Shown: positions 23,984 to 32,761 of the stretch, piece after piece
Layout: every line of letters starts with the position of its first letter
Numbering within the stretch: the first letter of the stretch is position 1
Source: JALZEG01 sp046263255
GTDB taxonomy: Bacteria > Actinomycetota > CADDZG01 > WHSQ01
Assembly (NCBI GenBank): GCA_046263255.1
Contig: JBHELD010000035.1
Location: 1 to 55,300 of the forward strand
Direction of reading: 5' to 3'
DNA: 55,300 bases
The notes under the pieces: model-generated
Told to the model about the DNA's origin: nothing
Database searches by the model: none
Seen by the model: only the letters and a program-made list of their open reading frames with translations
Translations under genes and position numbers: made by a program

Positions 23984-24015
23984 CTGGTCATCAATAGGTC
24001 ATCACGGGGGTGGCG
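23984..24015 (+). repeat. Paired GGTCATCA repeat, copy D
   Basis: TGGTCATCA-ATA-GGTCATCAC, the same paired motif as at 23737, here 72 bp to the right of the attachment core and without a following core. It may be the left-end arm of the next segment. Confidence 0.45.
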
Positions 24016-24122
24016 CGGGCCATGATTTGACCGGCGCAGGTTCGTGACCGCCCGCCCACGACGGACCTGTGACGACTACGTTTCTGGTGCCCGATGCCGC
24101 TGGGACGTACTAGGTGAGCCCG

Positions 24123-24836
24123 ATGAAGTGTCAGCTCTGCCGGATCGAGGGGGACCCGAAGGCAGCGGACCCGACCGAGTGGACTGTCCACGAAGGTATC
24201 GACATCTCCTCTGAAGAGAAGCGTCGGCTGGTCGAGGCGCTGGACGTCTTGATGCAGGAGAGCGAACAGGAAGCCCGCAATCTAGTGCTGCACAGATTCC
24301 AGCGGCTTTTCGGCGTGAAGCAAGCCAGCCCTGCGGCCTTTGAACGGTTGAAGTCGCAGCCGACCGGCATGAAGAGACTGAACGGTGAGTTGCGAGGCGC
24401 GATGTTCGAGTGGCTCCAGGCGATCCGGGTGTTCCTCGACCACACCGAGACACGGCTCAAGAGGCGGTACGGCGAGGACTCGCAAGAGTTCAACGCGTTC
24501 GACGAAGCGACCAGCGCGATGTACGACTCATTCTTCTCCTACAGGTTCCTCTACAGGCTTCGGAATGCCCAGCACGTCGATTTCACGCCGATTGGCATCG
24601 TACTCAGCGAAAAGCTCGAAGGGGGCCGCTGGGTCGCCGTCGGGTCCGCGCGGTTTCGGCGAGACGAGCTGCCGACCGGTTTCTCCAAATGGGGGCGCGT
24701 CAAAGCCGAGCTGGAACAGTTCCCGGAAACGTTCCCTATGGACGAGTTCGTGGTGACGATGATGCAGTGCCTCGACTACATCGCATATGTCGTCGCCGAG
24801 GCCGAGCGTCCGCTCACCATAAGTACCTCACGATGA
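24123..24836 (+). CDS. Hypothetical protein, island cargo
   Basis: 237 residues, cytosolic, mostly helical. It begins with a CQLC pair, contains a long charged helical segment (SSEEKRRLVEALDVLMQESE) and later hydrophobic/aromatic stretches (YDSFFSYRFLYRLRNAQHVD). ATG 24123 follows AGGTGA; GTG 24114 is an alternative. Lower GC than the core genome. No family recognised; residence beside attachment repeats makes phage-related or defence cargo possible, but this is only context. Confidence 0.65.
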   Translation: MKCQLCRIEGDPKAADPTEWTVHEGIDISSEEKRRLVEALDVLMQESEQEARNLVLHRFQRLFGVKQASPAAFERLKSQPTGMKRLNGELRGAMFEWLQAIRVFLDHTETRLKRRYGEDSQEFNAFDEATSAMYDSFFSYRFLYRLRNAQHVDFTPIGIVLSEKLEGGRWVAVGSARFRRDELPTGFSKWGRVKAELEQFPETFPMDEFVVTMMQCLDYIAYVVAEAERPLTISTSR

Positions 24837-24967
24837 GCGGCCGCGCCACGGAGTGTGTGCGATGGGCTCGGACACTCGGGCGTGGCGACTTCCTTGGACT
24901 AAAGAAGATGTACGCCAAATGACCCGGCGTATAGGGCCCCTCCGGGTTCGGGAGAGCTTGTCAGGGA

Positions 24968-25507
24968 GTGAGAGCCATCGCACTCGCCCTAGGGCTGATC
25001 TTGGTTGTCCCCCACGCTGCTTTCGCGGACAGGGGAACAAGGCGCGATCCAGAGGATGCGTCCGGGGTTCTTGATGTTCGCCGGATCGCCCATGCTCACG
25101 GCGGCGGGAACATTCTCAAACACCGCTTGTCCACCTGGGAAGGGTGGGATTCTCGACGCCTCGGCGGGAGAAGTTCGATACAACTCTATTTCTCTAACGA
25201 TCGCGATCGAATGTTTGAGAGGCTGGTAGTCGTGGACTACAAGGGCGGAACTCTGCGCGGCCGACTGTACGACTACCATGGTTCGGGAGATAGTTTTGGC
25301 GTCGTCCCCCTCGGACGCGTCAAGGTGCGAAAACCCGCTCGCCCTACGGTAATGGTTTACCTTCGCCGCTGGCGGGACCTTGGCATCGGAAAGCGGGACG
25401 CCTACTCATGGGATGCTTCCACACGGTTTGCATCCGACCGCAGCGGGCGATGCTCCACCGCGGTCTGTAAGGACGTCGTAACTCGTGATCTGAAGCATCG
25501 TCTCTAG
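24968..25507 (+). CDS. Secreted hypothetical protein
   Basis: 179 residues from GTG 24968 with a signal peptide (RAIALALGLILVVPHAAFA). The mature part is basic and aromatic with a beta-strand pattern (SIQLYFSNDRDRMFERLVVV, then GRLYDYHGSGD) and two C-terminal cysteines (CSTAVC). It resembles other actinobacterial exported proteins of this size without a named domain. Confidence 0.65.
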   Translation: MRAIALALGLILVVPHAAFADRGTRRDPEDASGVLDVRRIAHAHGGGNILKHRLSTWEGWDSRRLGGRSSIQLYFSNDRDRMFERLVVVDYKGGTLRGRLYDYHGSGDSFGVVPLGRVKVRKPARPTVMVYLRRWRDLGIGKRDAYSWDASTRFASDRSGRCSTAVCKDVVTRDLKHRL

Positions 25508-25739
25508 AAGTCGGCTCGCACCGGCATTCCAGTTCTGGCAAAGGAGCCACCCACGGTTCGACGTCGGGTGCGAGCGTCTACGCCTCAACTGGTCCCGGGG
25601 ACCAGGGTGACAAGTACGCCGGGTGGACATTGGCGGTTTGCCTGTCCGTGGGCGCACTCGAGAGGATTTCAACTCTGGGGCATTGACCCGATGGACGGAA
25701 GCGAAGGAACCGATGGAGAGTCGGGGGGAGGCATTCGGC

Positions 25740-26291
25740 GTGAGATCGCGAGCGAGACCTCCTAATCGGCTCCGGATCGGCGTTCTCGTCGTCCTGGTGT
25801 CTCTATCCGGCTGCGCGACGCCGGATGAGCGGACCACGGCGCCCGAAGGAAGGACCTCTTCTCCCGCTCCGACGACCCTGCCCGCGGCCAACGCTTCGAG
25901 GGCTGCCTGCTCTGATGCTCAACCTCGAGTAGAGATCGTCCCGCGTGCCGCTTCCCCTGGTGACCGTGTCCGACTGCGGGGGAGGTGCTTCGTTAGCAAG
26001 TATTGGAGCCGGCTCGAACCACACGAGGGCTACAGCGTCGCGTTGATCGCGTCCGTCGACGAGAGCGGGCGGCCGGTCAAGAGAGAGCGCGACATCACTT
26101 GCGAACTCATAGCGCATGGGAAACACAGGTTCGCTCTTGACGATCGAGGACGTCTTCGGGGCTCGTTCGAAGTTCCACAGGACGGCGTCTGTTTTCAGCA
26201 GGACGAGACACGACCGGTTCGAAGTGGGACGTACGGGTTGCTTCTCGGCTGCCATACCTGCAAAGTCGCGACGTTGAAGATCCGAGGCTAG
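25740..26291 (+). CDS. Lipoprotein, unknown function
   Basis: 183 residues. Signal segment LRIGVLVVLVSLSGC carries a lipobox (L-S-G-C), so the mature protein should be lipid-anchored at Cys. A Thr/Pro linker precedes a domain with five cysteines, including a C-H-T-C near the C terminus. GTG 25740 is preferred because GGGGGGAGG stands nine bases upstream. No family recognised. The 230 bp before it show no gene. Confidence 0.7.
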   Translation: MRSRARPPNRLRIGVLVVLVSLSGCATPDERTTAPEGRTSSPAPTTLPAANASRAACSDAQPRVEIVPRAASPGDRVRLRGRCFVSKYWSRLEPHEGYSVALIASVDESGRPVKRERDITCELIAHGKHRFALDDRGRLRGSFEVPQDGVCFQQDETRPVRSGTYGLLLGCHTCKVATLKIRG

Positions 26292-26368
26292 GTCACGTGC
26301 GGCAGGGAACGAAGTGCTGCTCCTGGCTGAAACGCCTGCAACGGAACTGCTTCCTGCCAAAAGGCCGG

Positions 26369-26396
26369 TTGACATAGGAATATATCTTCCTATAAG
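26369..26396 (+). promoter_or_regulatory. padR promoter with palindromic operator
   Basis: TTGACA (26369-26374), 16-base spacer, TATAAG (26391-26396): a near-consensus promoter. The spacer and -10 box hold a perfect inverted repeat ATAGGAA-N6-TTCCTAT (26374-26393), well placed for a dimeric repressor. The ATG at 26405 lies about where transcription should begin, so the mRNA may be leaderless. Autoregulation by PadR is inferred. Confidence 0.75.
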
Positions 26397-26404
26397 GTCG
26401 CCGT

Positions 26405-26761
26405 ATGAGACGGAGAAAGGGACAGCTGCTCCAAATCGAGGAGGCGATCCTCGATACAGGGATCACCCTCAAGGCGCAGGGAAGCGCCACATTCCACGGT
26501 TTTGCTGTCGCAAAGTTGATTCAAGAAGCTCAGGGAACACGCCGGCTGACCGCCCACGGCACGCTGTACAAGGCGCTCGGTCGCCTCGAACGAGCCGGTC
26601 TGTTGGCGAGCCAGTGGGAGGACGCCGATCTCGCCGCCGGTGAGGGTCGTCCTCGCCGACGCCTGTATCACGTCACCGATCTGGGAGAGAAGTCGCTGGC
26701 TTTGTCGCGTTCGGAGAGGCCGTTGCCGGAGATAGCCGCTCACGGATTAGCGACGCGATGA
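26405..26761 (+). CDS. PadR-family transcriptional regulator
   Basis: 118 residues: a winged-helix domain with the PadR pattern (ILDTGITLKAQG, then TAHGTLYKALGRLERAGLLASQW, then GRPRRRLYHVTDLGEK, the wing). The C-terminal dimerisation helix is short, as in PadR-s1 proteins. It is followed with a 4-bp overlap by a membrane-protein gene, a common PadR arrangement in which the regulator responds to membrane or drug stress and controls its neighbour. The operator in front suggests self-repression. Confidence 0.88.
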   Translation: MRRRKGQLLQIEEAILDTGITLKAQGSATFHGFAVAKLIQEAQGTRRLTAHGTLYKALGRLERAGLLASQWEDADLAAGEGRPRRRLYHVTDLGEKSLALSRSERPLPEIAAHGLATR

Positions 26762-27447
26762 GGACGGAGTCCGTCGCGGCGGCCTTCGCTCGTGCCTGGA
26801 CGGCGACCTACACAGCAGGACTCCCTCGCGAGACGCGCGATCGACGCCGGGAGGAAATTGCCTCGGACCTGTGGGAGCAACGGCATGACACGGGAGAAGA
26901 GCGATCCCAGCGACCGTCGGGCCTGGCAGCCCGCGTGGTTCTGGGCATGCCCGCCGACCTGGTGTGGAGATCAGGAGAGTTACGAAGCGCGAGGAGGTTG
27001 GAGTTGATGAATCTGAGAGTGGATCGTAAATGGGACTGGAGGATGCGTTTCGTCAGCCACGGGGCGATCATTGTTGGGATGGTCTTCTACGCAACCATCG
27101 CTTTCGGTGCGCCTTGGCTTCTGTGGGCCACGGTCCCTGTGGGTGCAGTCGTGCTGGCTCTCGAGATGCGCAGGCTACAGAGGGACAAAAAGGAGTTGGG
27201 CGTCGTGATTGATATTGATATCGCAGGCAAAAGGCGGCGACGGGCCGCAGTTCTTGCCGTTTCGGTGGCGGTCTTCGTGATTGGTCTATTTGCTAATACG
27301 CTGCCAAGCCAGGAGCTACACGACGAGTACTGGTTTCTGTTCGTAGCTCCTTCAATGATCGCCTTCATGGTGGGGGCGGTTGCGCTACTCATGCTGGGAT
27401 GGAGTTACCTGCCTCGGCGCGACGACGCAACGACGGATTCCCCCTAA
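26758..27447 (+). CDS. PadR-linked membrane protein
   Basis: 229 residues. The N-terminal cytosolic part (ARAWTATYTAGLPRETRDRR and REEIASDLWEQ) is the pattern seen in proteins encoded next to PadR regulators; four hydrophobic helices follow (about 100-145 and 160-220). Function unknown; stress response is inferred from the pairing. Its TAA directly abuts the tRNA-Ala fragment at 27448, so an attachment site lies exactly at the gene end. Confidence 0.78.
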   Translation: MRTESVAAAFARAWTATYTAGLPRETRDRRREEIASDLWEQRHDTGEERSQRPSGLAARVVLGMPADLVWRSGELRSARRLELMNLRVDRKWDWRMRFVSHGAIIVGMVFYATIAFGAPWLLWATVPVGAVVLALEMRRLQRDKKELGVVIDIDIAGKRRRRAAVLAVSVAVFVIGLFANTLPSQELHDEYWFLFVAPSMIAFMVGAVALLMLGWSYLPRRDDATTDSP

Positions 27448-27472
27448 GGTTCAACTCCCCTCTGGTTCACAA
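27448..27472 (+). repeat. tRNA-Ala attachment core, copy 3 (short)
   Basis: 25 bases matching the T-arm and acceptor 3' end of the tRNA-Ala gene with one change (CTGGTTC instead of CTGGTCC). It marks the border between the PadR segment and the SARP segment. Confidence 0.7.
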
Positions 27473-27550
27473 AAATCCCAGGTCAACGTACATTTTCTCG
27501 AGCCCGCCATCCGCACTCGGGCGGCTCCCAACAAACGGCTCCGCTCGCGT

Positions 27551-30500
27551 TCACCGACGCGCATAAGCGAGTTCCCTAAGACGCGCCGCGCTCGCCGCGT
27601 GACCTCCGACCTCCGCTAGAACGAGGGCGCGACTCGCGATATCGCGCGTTCCCGCGTCACCTCGCGCCGCCGACAGTTCTGCTTCGGCAAGTCGGGCTTC
27701 GTAACCCGCGAGCGGCGGTCCCGTCATGAGTGCCGCGGAGACGTAGCGCCCAGCTTCGTCGAAGTCACCCTGCGCTATCAGCACGAGCGCAAGACGCGCT
27801 GCTCCCCACGATGCGAACAGTGACACGGTCGCGCCCACGTCGAGCACTCGACGGAACGCGTCGCCCGCGCCTGCGAGGTCATCCGCCGCCTCGAGGGCGA
27901 TCCCAAGGGCCCGTAACGCCATGGCGGTCCAACTCCGGTGGCCGATGCTCTCCGCCAGCGTCACCGCGCGCGTCGCGCCTTGCAGCGCCTCATCGATCCG
28001 TCCGAGCGCGACGAGCACCTCGCTCCTGTGCCACAGCGCCATCGCCTCCGCGTCCGGCATGCCGAGCGTCTCGGCGAGCGCGAGCGCGGCGTCGGCGTCC
28101 GAGAGAGCGTCTTCTGCCCGTCCCATGAACGTGAGTCCATGCCCACGCGTCGACCTGGGAGTCACAACGCGCAGCAGGTTTCCAGAGTCCTCGAAGAGTC
28201 GCGCCGCCCGCTCGAAGGAATCGACTGCGGCCGCGATGCGCCCGTTCATGAAGGTCGCCATCGCCTGCGCGTCGATGATGTCGGCCACGCCGCCGGAGTC
28301 GCCGAGTGCTTGGAACAAGCTGAGTGCCTCCGCGAACCGTTCATCGGCGCGCTCGAATCGCTCCGCGTTCATGTCCGCGATTGCAGCAACGACGAGCGCC
28401 TCTGCCCGCGACCGACGATCACGTCCGGCTTCGACAAGGGCGAGTTCGCCCAGTTCTGACGCGCGGGCGAGGTCCCCGGTGGCCAACGCGAGTCGCGCCA
28501 TGCGATTGAAGACGCGCGCTCGCGCCGATGGGTCCTCGAGTGCTGTCAGTGCGGCGCGAAGGTCGTCGCGGGCGCCGCCGAGGTTGCCCACGCGAGCTCG
28601 GGCCTCGGCGCGCGTTTCCAGCAGGCCTGTCCTCGTACCATCGGGGGTCGCGAGAGCCAGTCCCGCCTCGGCTAGGCGCTCCGCCTCGCGGTTGGCGAAT
28701 CGTTTGAGGCTGGCGGCGGCGGCGGTGGCGAATGCTTCGGCAGCAGCGTCGGAATCGCCCGCCTCCGCAAGATGGAGCGCGATCTCGGAGGGGTCCGCCC
28801 CGTGAGCGCGGAGCGCGTCGGCCAGGAGCCCGTGGGTGCGTCCTTTCTCGGCGCGCCCCAGCGTCGCCGCCACAGTGTCGCCGATGAAGTCGTGCGCGGT
28901 CCGCCAGCCGTGATCGCCGAATCGAACGAGATCGGCGCGGGCAAGCAGCTCGAGGTCGTCGAGAACGACGCGCGTTTCGACATCGAGAGCGTGGCCGAGC
29001 ACCCGCGCGGGAACCTCACGTCCCAACACCGCAAGAAGCGACACGAGGTTACGTCGGCGCGGAGCCAGACGCTCGACGCGCGCGAGAATCATCCGCTCCT
29101 GTCCCGCACGAGCGGACGCGCGCGCAACTTCCATGACGTTGTCGACCCGTGGGCGCCACCGGCCGTGCGCATCCCGGATGACCGATCCCTGCGCCTGCAG
29201 CGCGCGGATCGTCTCCTCGACCGCCAGCGGAGTGCGGTCCGTACCCGCTGCGATGACCGTGGCGAGATCGTCGTCCGCGACCAGCTGCGCTATCTCGGCG
29301 GCCGACAGCGGGTCGAGGCTAATGCTCTCGACGGATCCTGCACGGACCATCTCGCGCAGGAAGCGTCCCATAGCGCCGGCCTCTTCGGCCTCGTCTGAGC
29401 GATGCGCGATGACTACTCGAAGCTCTACGACGCGGTTCGTCGCAAGGGCGACCAGCTCCAGGCTCGTCGCGTCGGCCCACTGGAGATCGTCGAGAATCAC
29501 GAGCAAACCGGGAGCGGCGGCGTTTTCGATGACTCGCAGCACGCCCTCGAGGATCAGGGCGCGCCGGGTCTCGGGGTCGAGCGACGCGTCGGCGACCGGA
29601 GCATAGTCCTCGATCTCGGGGAGGACCTCGGCGAGGGCCGCAGTCGCAAGACGCGGCACAGACCGCGCTGCGTCGGCGTCGAGCGCGAGCGCCTCACGCA
29701 CGAGAGAGCGTGCGAGGCTCCACGGCTGCTCGCGCCCGGCTAGGAAGGCACGCGCCGAGATCACCGGGAGCGTCGCTCGTCGGGCAACCTCGGCAAGTAG
29801 GCGCGACTTGCCAACGCCCGACCGCCCCGCGACCACGACGACCCCCCGCCCGTGCGCGAGGTTCTTCTCGATCGCCGCGAGCTCGCGCTCGCGCCCGACG
29901 AACGGGAGCTCCTCGAGATGGGGGTCGACCGACGCCGGCGTGGATGTGCGCGCAGTGCGACCCACTGGCTCGCCGCGCAGGATGCGCAGGTGGAGTTCGG
30001 CAGCTTCGGGCGAGGGGTCGAGCCCAAGCTCGTCGGCGACTCGCGTCCGATAAGAGTCGTAGGCCGCGAGCGCCCCGGCGGTATCGCCCGCAGCGGCGAG
30101 TGCCCTCACGAGCAGCAAGTTGGCGCGCTCGCGCAGCGGCTCGCGCGCCGTGGCTTGCTGCGCGAGCCCCACTGCTTCATTGGGATCACGGACGTCGAGC
30201 GCGGTCGCAGCGGCGGCCTCGAGCGCGTCGAGGTGGATGGCATCGAGTTCGGCGCGGTAACCGCCTGACCAATCCTCGTAAGTGTCCTCAGGCAGGGGCT
30301 CCCCGCGCCACAGCGCTAGTGCGAACTTGAACTCGCGCAGGGCTGCGGCGGAGCGGCGCGCGCCGAGATGCTCCTTGGCTGCTGCGACGGTGGCCCGGAA
30401 CGCCTCGGTGTCGATGAAACACGATTCCGATGGCGAGAACGCGTAGCCCCCGGCACCCGTTGCGATGAGATCCGGATCTCCGAGCGCCCGCCGCGCTCGA

Positions 30501-30721
30501 TTGACCAACACCTTGACGTTGGAGGCGGGGTCCTTCGGGGCGCGATGAGGCCAAAGGAACTCGACGAGCTCGTCGACGGGCACGAGCCCTCCGCGCCTCG
30601 TGATCAGAACTCGTACCAGCTTGCGCGCCTGGCGACCCCCGAACGCGACCGGCGCGACCTCGTCGCCATCGCGGCGGACCATAAAGCGCCCGAGCAGACG
30701 GATCTCGATCTGCGGGGCCAT
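27551..30721 (-). CDS. SARP-type regulator with AAA ATPase and TPRs
   Basis: 1056 residues. N-terminal winged helix (IEIRLLGRFMVRRDGDEVAP, then LVPVDELVEFLWP and NVKVLVNRARRALGD) plus bacterial transcriptional activation domain to about residue 250. An ATPase domain starts FVGRERELAAIEKNL with Walker A GRSGVGKS (about 305) and Walker B-like LLVILDDLQWAD. The remainder is Ala-rich helical repeats of TPR type. No C-terminal LuxR helix-turn-helix is seen. Such proteins activate secondary-metabolite or stress operons. It is divergent from the AhpD-like operon at 30817, 95 bp away, its likely target. Confidence 0.9.
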   Translation of the reverse strand: MAPQIEIRLLGRFMVRRDGDEVAPVAFGGRQARKLVRVLITRRGGLVPVDELVEFLWPHRAPKDPASNVKVLVNRARRALGDPDLIATGAGGYAFSPSESCFIDTEAFRATVAAAKEHLGARRSAAALREFKFALALWRGEPLPEDTYEDWSGGYRAELDAIHLDALEAAAATALDVRDPNEAVGLAQQATAREPLRERANLLLVRALAAAGDTAGALAAYDSYRTRVADELGLDPSPEAAELHLRILRGEPVGRTARTSTPASVDPHLEELPFVGRERELAAIEKNLAHGRGVVVVAGRSGVGKSRLLAEVARRATLPVISARAFLAGREQPWSLARSLVREALALDADAARSVPRLATAALAEVLPEIEDYAPVADASLDPETRRALILEGVLRVIENAAAPGLLVILDDLQWADATSLELVALATNRVVELRVVIAHRSDEAEEAGAMGRFLREMVRAGSVESISLDPLSAAEIAQLVADDDLATVIAAGTDRTPLAVEETIRALQAQGSVIRDAHGRWRPRVDNVMEVARASARAGQERMILARVERLAPRRRNLVSLLAVLGREVPARVLGHALDVETRVVLDDLELLARADLVRFGDHGWRTAHDFIGDTVAATLGRAEKGRTHGLLADALRAHGADPSEIALHLAEAGDSDAAAEAFATAAAASLKRFANREAERLAEAGLALATPDGTRTGLLETRAEARARVGNLGGARDDLRAALTALEDPSARARVFNRMARLALATGDLARASELGELALVEAGRDRRSRAEALVVAAIADMNAERFERADERFAEALSLFQALGDSGGVADIIDAQAMATFMNGRIAAAVDSFERAARLFEDSGNLLRVVTPRSTRGHGLTFMGRAEDALSDADAALALAETLGMPDAEAMALWHRSEVLVALGRIDEALQGATRAVTLAESIGHRSWTAMALRALGIALEAADDLAGAGDAFRRVLDVGATVSLFASWGAARLALVLIAQGDFDEAGRYVSAALMTGPPLAGYEARLAEAELSAARGDAGTRDIASRALVLAEVGGHAASAARLRELAYARR

Positions 30722-30816
30722 CCGTACATGGTCGGCGCGCCGCTACCGAATCGCAACCTCGCCCCCCTAGCGTCGCCCTATCGAGGCTGACAGACAGCCT
30801 CAGAAGGGAGGCCGGC

Positions 30817-31203
30817 ATGGCGCGGGAGGATGTCCATCTCGAGATGAAGGAGATGTTCGGCGAAGTCATCTCCTTCATCGACCGTGTACCGGACGAGTTC
30901 ATCGACTCGGAATGGGACCTCGTCAAGCGGGTCCAGTTCGGGGACACGCTCATCCCAAACAAGTACAAGGAGCTGATCGGACTGTCGGTGTCGGCGGTCA
31001 CCCGATGCCGCTATTGCGTGCTGTTCCACTCCGAAGCGGCGCGGCTCAATGGGGCAAGCGATGCCGAGATTGAAGAGGCGTTGCACTACACGAAGCTCGT
31101 GCAAGGCTGGAGCATCTATATCAACGGTCTTCAACTCGACTACGCCGACTTCGCGGATGAGGTGCGGCGCGTCGTGGAGCACGTTCGCGCGGCCGCGAGC
31201 TGA
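30817..31203 (+). CDS. AhpD/carboxymuconolactone decarboxylase-like
   Basis: 128 residues with the AhpD-type active-site segment TRCRYCVLFHSEAARLNGAS (C-x-x-C, then H), helical throughout. Members reduce peroxides via the Cys pair or act as decarboxylases. First gene of a likely six-gene operon divergent from the SARP regulator. AGAAGGGAGG precedes ATG 30817. Confidence 0.88.
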   Translation: MAREDVHLEMKEMFGEVISFIDRVPDEFIDSEWDLVKRVQFGDTLIPNKYKELIGLSVSAVTRCRYCVLFHSEAARLNGASDAEIEEALHYTKLVQGWSIYINGLQLDYADFADEVRRVVEHVRAAAS

Positions 31204-31250
31204 GGTCGATCGGCTTGAAGCTGCGGTGGGCGAGGCCGGGTGTCGTGACG

Positions 31251-31436
31251 ATGACGGCGCGAGTGGAAGAGGTCGCAGCGCTGGTCGCCGGTGCGCGCGT
31301 CGCAGCAACCGCTCTCGCCCGCAGCGACCCGGAAGGGACGGCGGGCCTCACGCGGGTTCTCAAGGATTTCGACCGGGCCCGGCAGACGCTCCTGCCGGAC
31401 GCGGCCCCGGGCCACGAGAAAGGAGCAAGGTCATGA
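31251..31436 (+). CDS. Small hypothetical protein, coupled
   Basis: 61 residues from ATG 31251 (a TTG at 31215 is in frame). Helical and Ala-rich, MTARVEEVAALVAGARVAAT. Its TGA overlaps the ATG of the PAS gene (ATGA), which supports it as translated. No family recognised. Confidence 0.45.
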   Translation: MTARVEEVAALVAGARVAATALARSDPEGTAGLTRVLKDFDRARQTLLPDAAPGHEKGARS

Positions 31437-31813
31437 GCATGTCTCACGCTCAAGCCGTTAACGAGCTGCGAGAGAACCTCGCACCGATCTTCGACCGCAG
31501 CCCGGACGGCGTGTATGTCTGGTTGGACGAGACGAACAAGGCGTGCAACGACAAGCTCGCGAAGCTGTTCGGGTACTCGGTCGACGAGTGGGAGGCGGTC
31601 GATGACTTCGCCGCGACGTTCCTGGCCGACGACCGCGGCCATTACGTCTGGGAGTACCAGACGAAGGTAGCGGATCTGAGGTTCCCGGTGACATTCCGCT
31701 TCAAGGGCAAACGCAAGGATGGATCCACGTTCGACGCCGAGACCGACATGATCCCGCTGACCTATGGCGGTCACACCGTCGCCTACCACTTCGTGCGTCA
31801 GGTCGGAGCATGA
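31433..31813 (+). CDS. Single PAS-domain protein
   Basis: 126 residues forming one PAS domain: DRSPDGVYVWLDETNKACND, KLFGYSVDEWEAV, then RFKGKRKDGSTFDAETDMIPL and a C-terminal Y-H-F-V-R strand. No output domain is attached, so it would bind a ligand or cofactor and signal through a partner. ATG 31433 follows AAAGGAG. It overlaps its neighbours by 4 bp at both ends. Confidence 0.85.
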   Translation: MSMSHAQAVNELRENLAPIFDRSPDGVYVWLDETNKACNDKLAKLFGYSVDEWEAVDDFAATFLADDRGHYVWEYQTKVADLRFPVTFRFKGKRKDGSTFDAETDMIPLTYGGHTVAYHFVRQVGA

Positions 31814-32142
31814 GCGACGTCGTTTCGCGGTTCAACCGCGCGTGGAACGACCACGACCTCGAGGCAGCGCTGGCATGGGTTACCGATGACGTCGTGTTCG
31901 AGAGCACGTCGCCCGCGCCCGACGGTTTGCGGCGCGTGGGGAAGCCGGCGGTCGCCGCGACTTGGGAACCGATCTTCGCGGACACCTACAGCCGTTTTGA
32001 CATCGAGGACAGCTTCGCCGTCGGTGATCGAGTCGTACAGCTGTGGCGCTACCAGTGGGATGGGGGCTACGTCCGCGGCGTGGACCTGATCCGTCTTCGC
32101 GACGGGAAGATCAGCGAGAAGCTCAGTTACGTGAAGGGCTGA
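31810..32142 (+). CDS. SnoaL-like (NTF2-fold) protein
   Basis: 110 residues: FNRAWNDHDLEAALAWVTDD, VVFESTSP, then RYQWDGGYVRGVDLIRLRDGKISEKLSYVKG. This is the NTF2/SnoaL_2 cone fold, used for polyketide cyclases, isomerases or small-ligand binding. The substrate is not evident. Overlaps the PAS gene (ATGA). Confidence 0.85.
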   Translation: MSDVVSRFNRAWNDHDLEAALAWVTDDVVFESTSPAPDGLRRVGKPAVAATWEPIFADTYSRFDIEDSFAVGDRVVQLWRYQWDGGYVRGVDLIRLRDGKISEKLSYVKG

Positions 32143-32166
32143 TCCGATGCCCGATGGGAGGATCGC

Positions 32167-32751
32167 ATGAAAGTGTTCAAGAACGAACTAGAGGTAGTCC
32201 AGTCATTCGAGAGCGCGCTCGAACGGTTCGGGGAGAGACTGGCTGCGGCCGGTGATGATTCCTGGGGCGCTCCGACACCATGCTCCGAATGGGACGTGCG
32301 CGCGCTCGTAAACCATGTCGTGAGCGAACTCGCGTGGATCCCACCCCTTCTGGACGGCAAGCACATCGCCGACGTGGGGGATCGCCTCGACGGCGATCTG
32401 CTCGGGGATGATCCCCCAGCCGCCTGGCGGCAAGTTGCACGCGACGCGCTTGTGGCAGCGAGCACAGAGGGTGCCCCCGAGCGAACGGTGCACTTATCGG
32501 CCGGGGACGCCAGCGCGGACAGGTATCTGGCGGAGGTCACGGCGGATGTCGTGGTCCACACCTGGGACCTCGCGCGCTCCATCGGGGCTGACGAGCGGTT
32601 GGATCCGACACTCGTCGAGTTCGCAGAGGCGACGTTGCGCCCCCTTATCGACAGCTGGCGAGCCGCCGGCCTGCTCGGGTACGAGATCGAGCTCCCGGAG
32701 ATCGCAGATCGTCAAACGGCTCTGCTAGCCCTTTTGGGGCGGCGAGCGTAG
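32167..32751 (+). CDS. Mycothiol-type maleylpyruvate isomerase family
   Basis: 194 residues of the TIGR03086/DinB_2 group: TPCSEWDVRALVNHVV near residue 42, then the metal-site His in VVVHTWDLARSIG near 130. Mycothiol-dependent enzymes of this group use three His to hold a divalent metal; H52 and the TADVVVHTWDLA His are seen, and a third is not obvious. It supports an actinobacterial host. ATG 32167 follows GGGAGGATCGC. Confidence 0.85.
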   Translation: MKVFKNELEVVQSFESALERFGERLAAAGDDSWGAPTPCSEWDVRALVNHVVSELAWIPPLLDGKHIADVGDRLDGDLLGDDPPAAWRQVARDALVAASTEGAPERTVHLSAGDASADRYLAEVTADVVVHTWDLARSIGADERLDPTLVEFAEATLRPLIDSWRAAGLLGYEIELPEIADRQTALLALLGRRA

Positions 32752-32761
32752 CGACGATGAC

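Noticed and set aside
23737..24015. The GGTCATCA repeats as a CRISPR array
   Set aside because: Only two 8-bp elements per copy with 2-3 bp between them; no spacers of CRISPR size and no cas genes.
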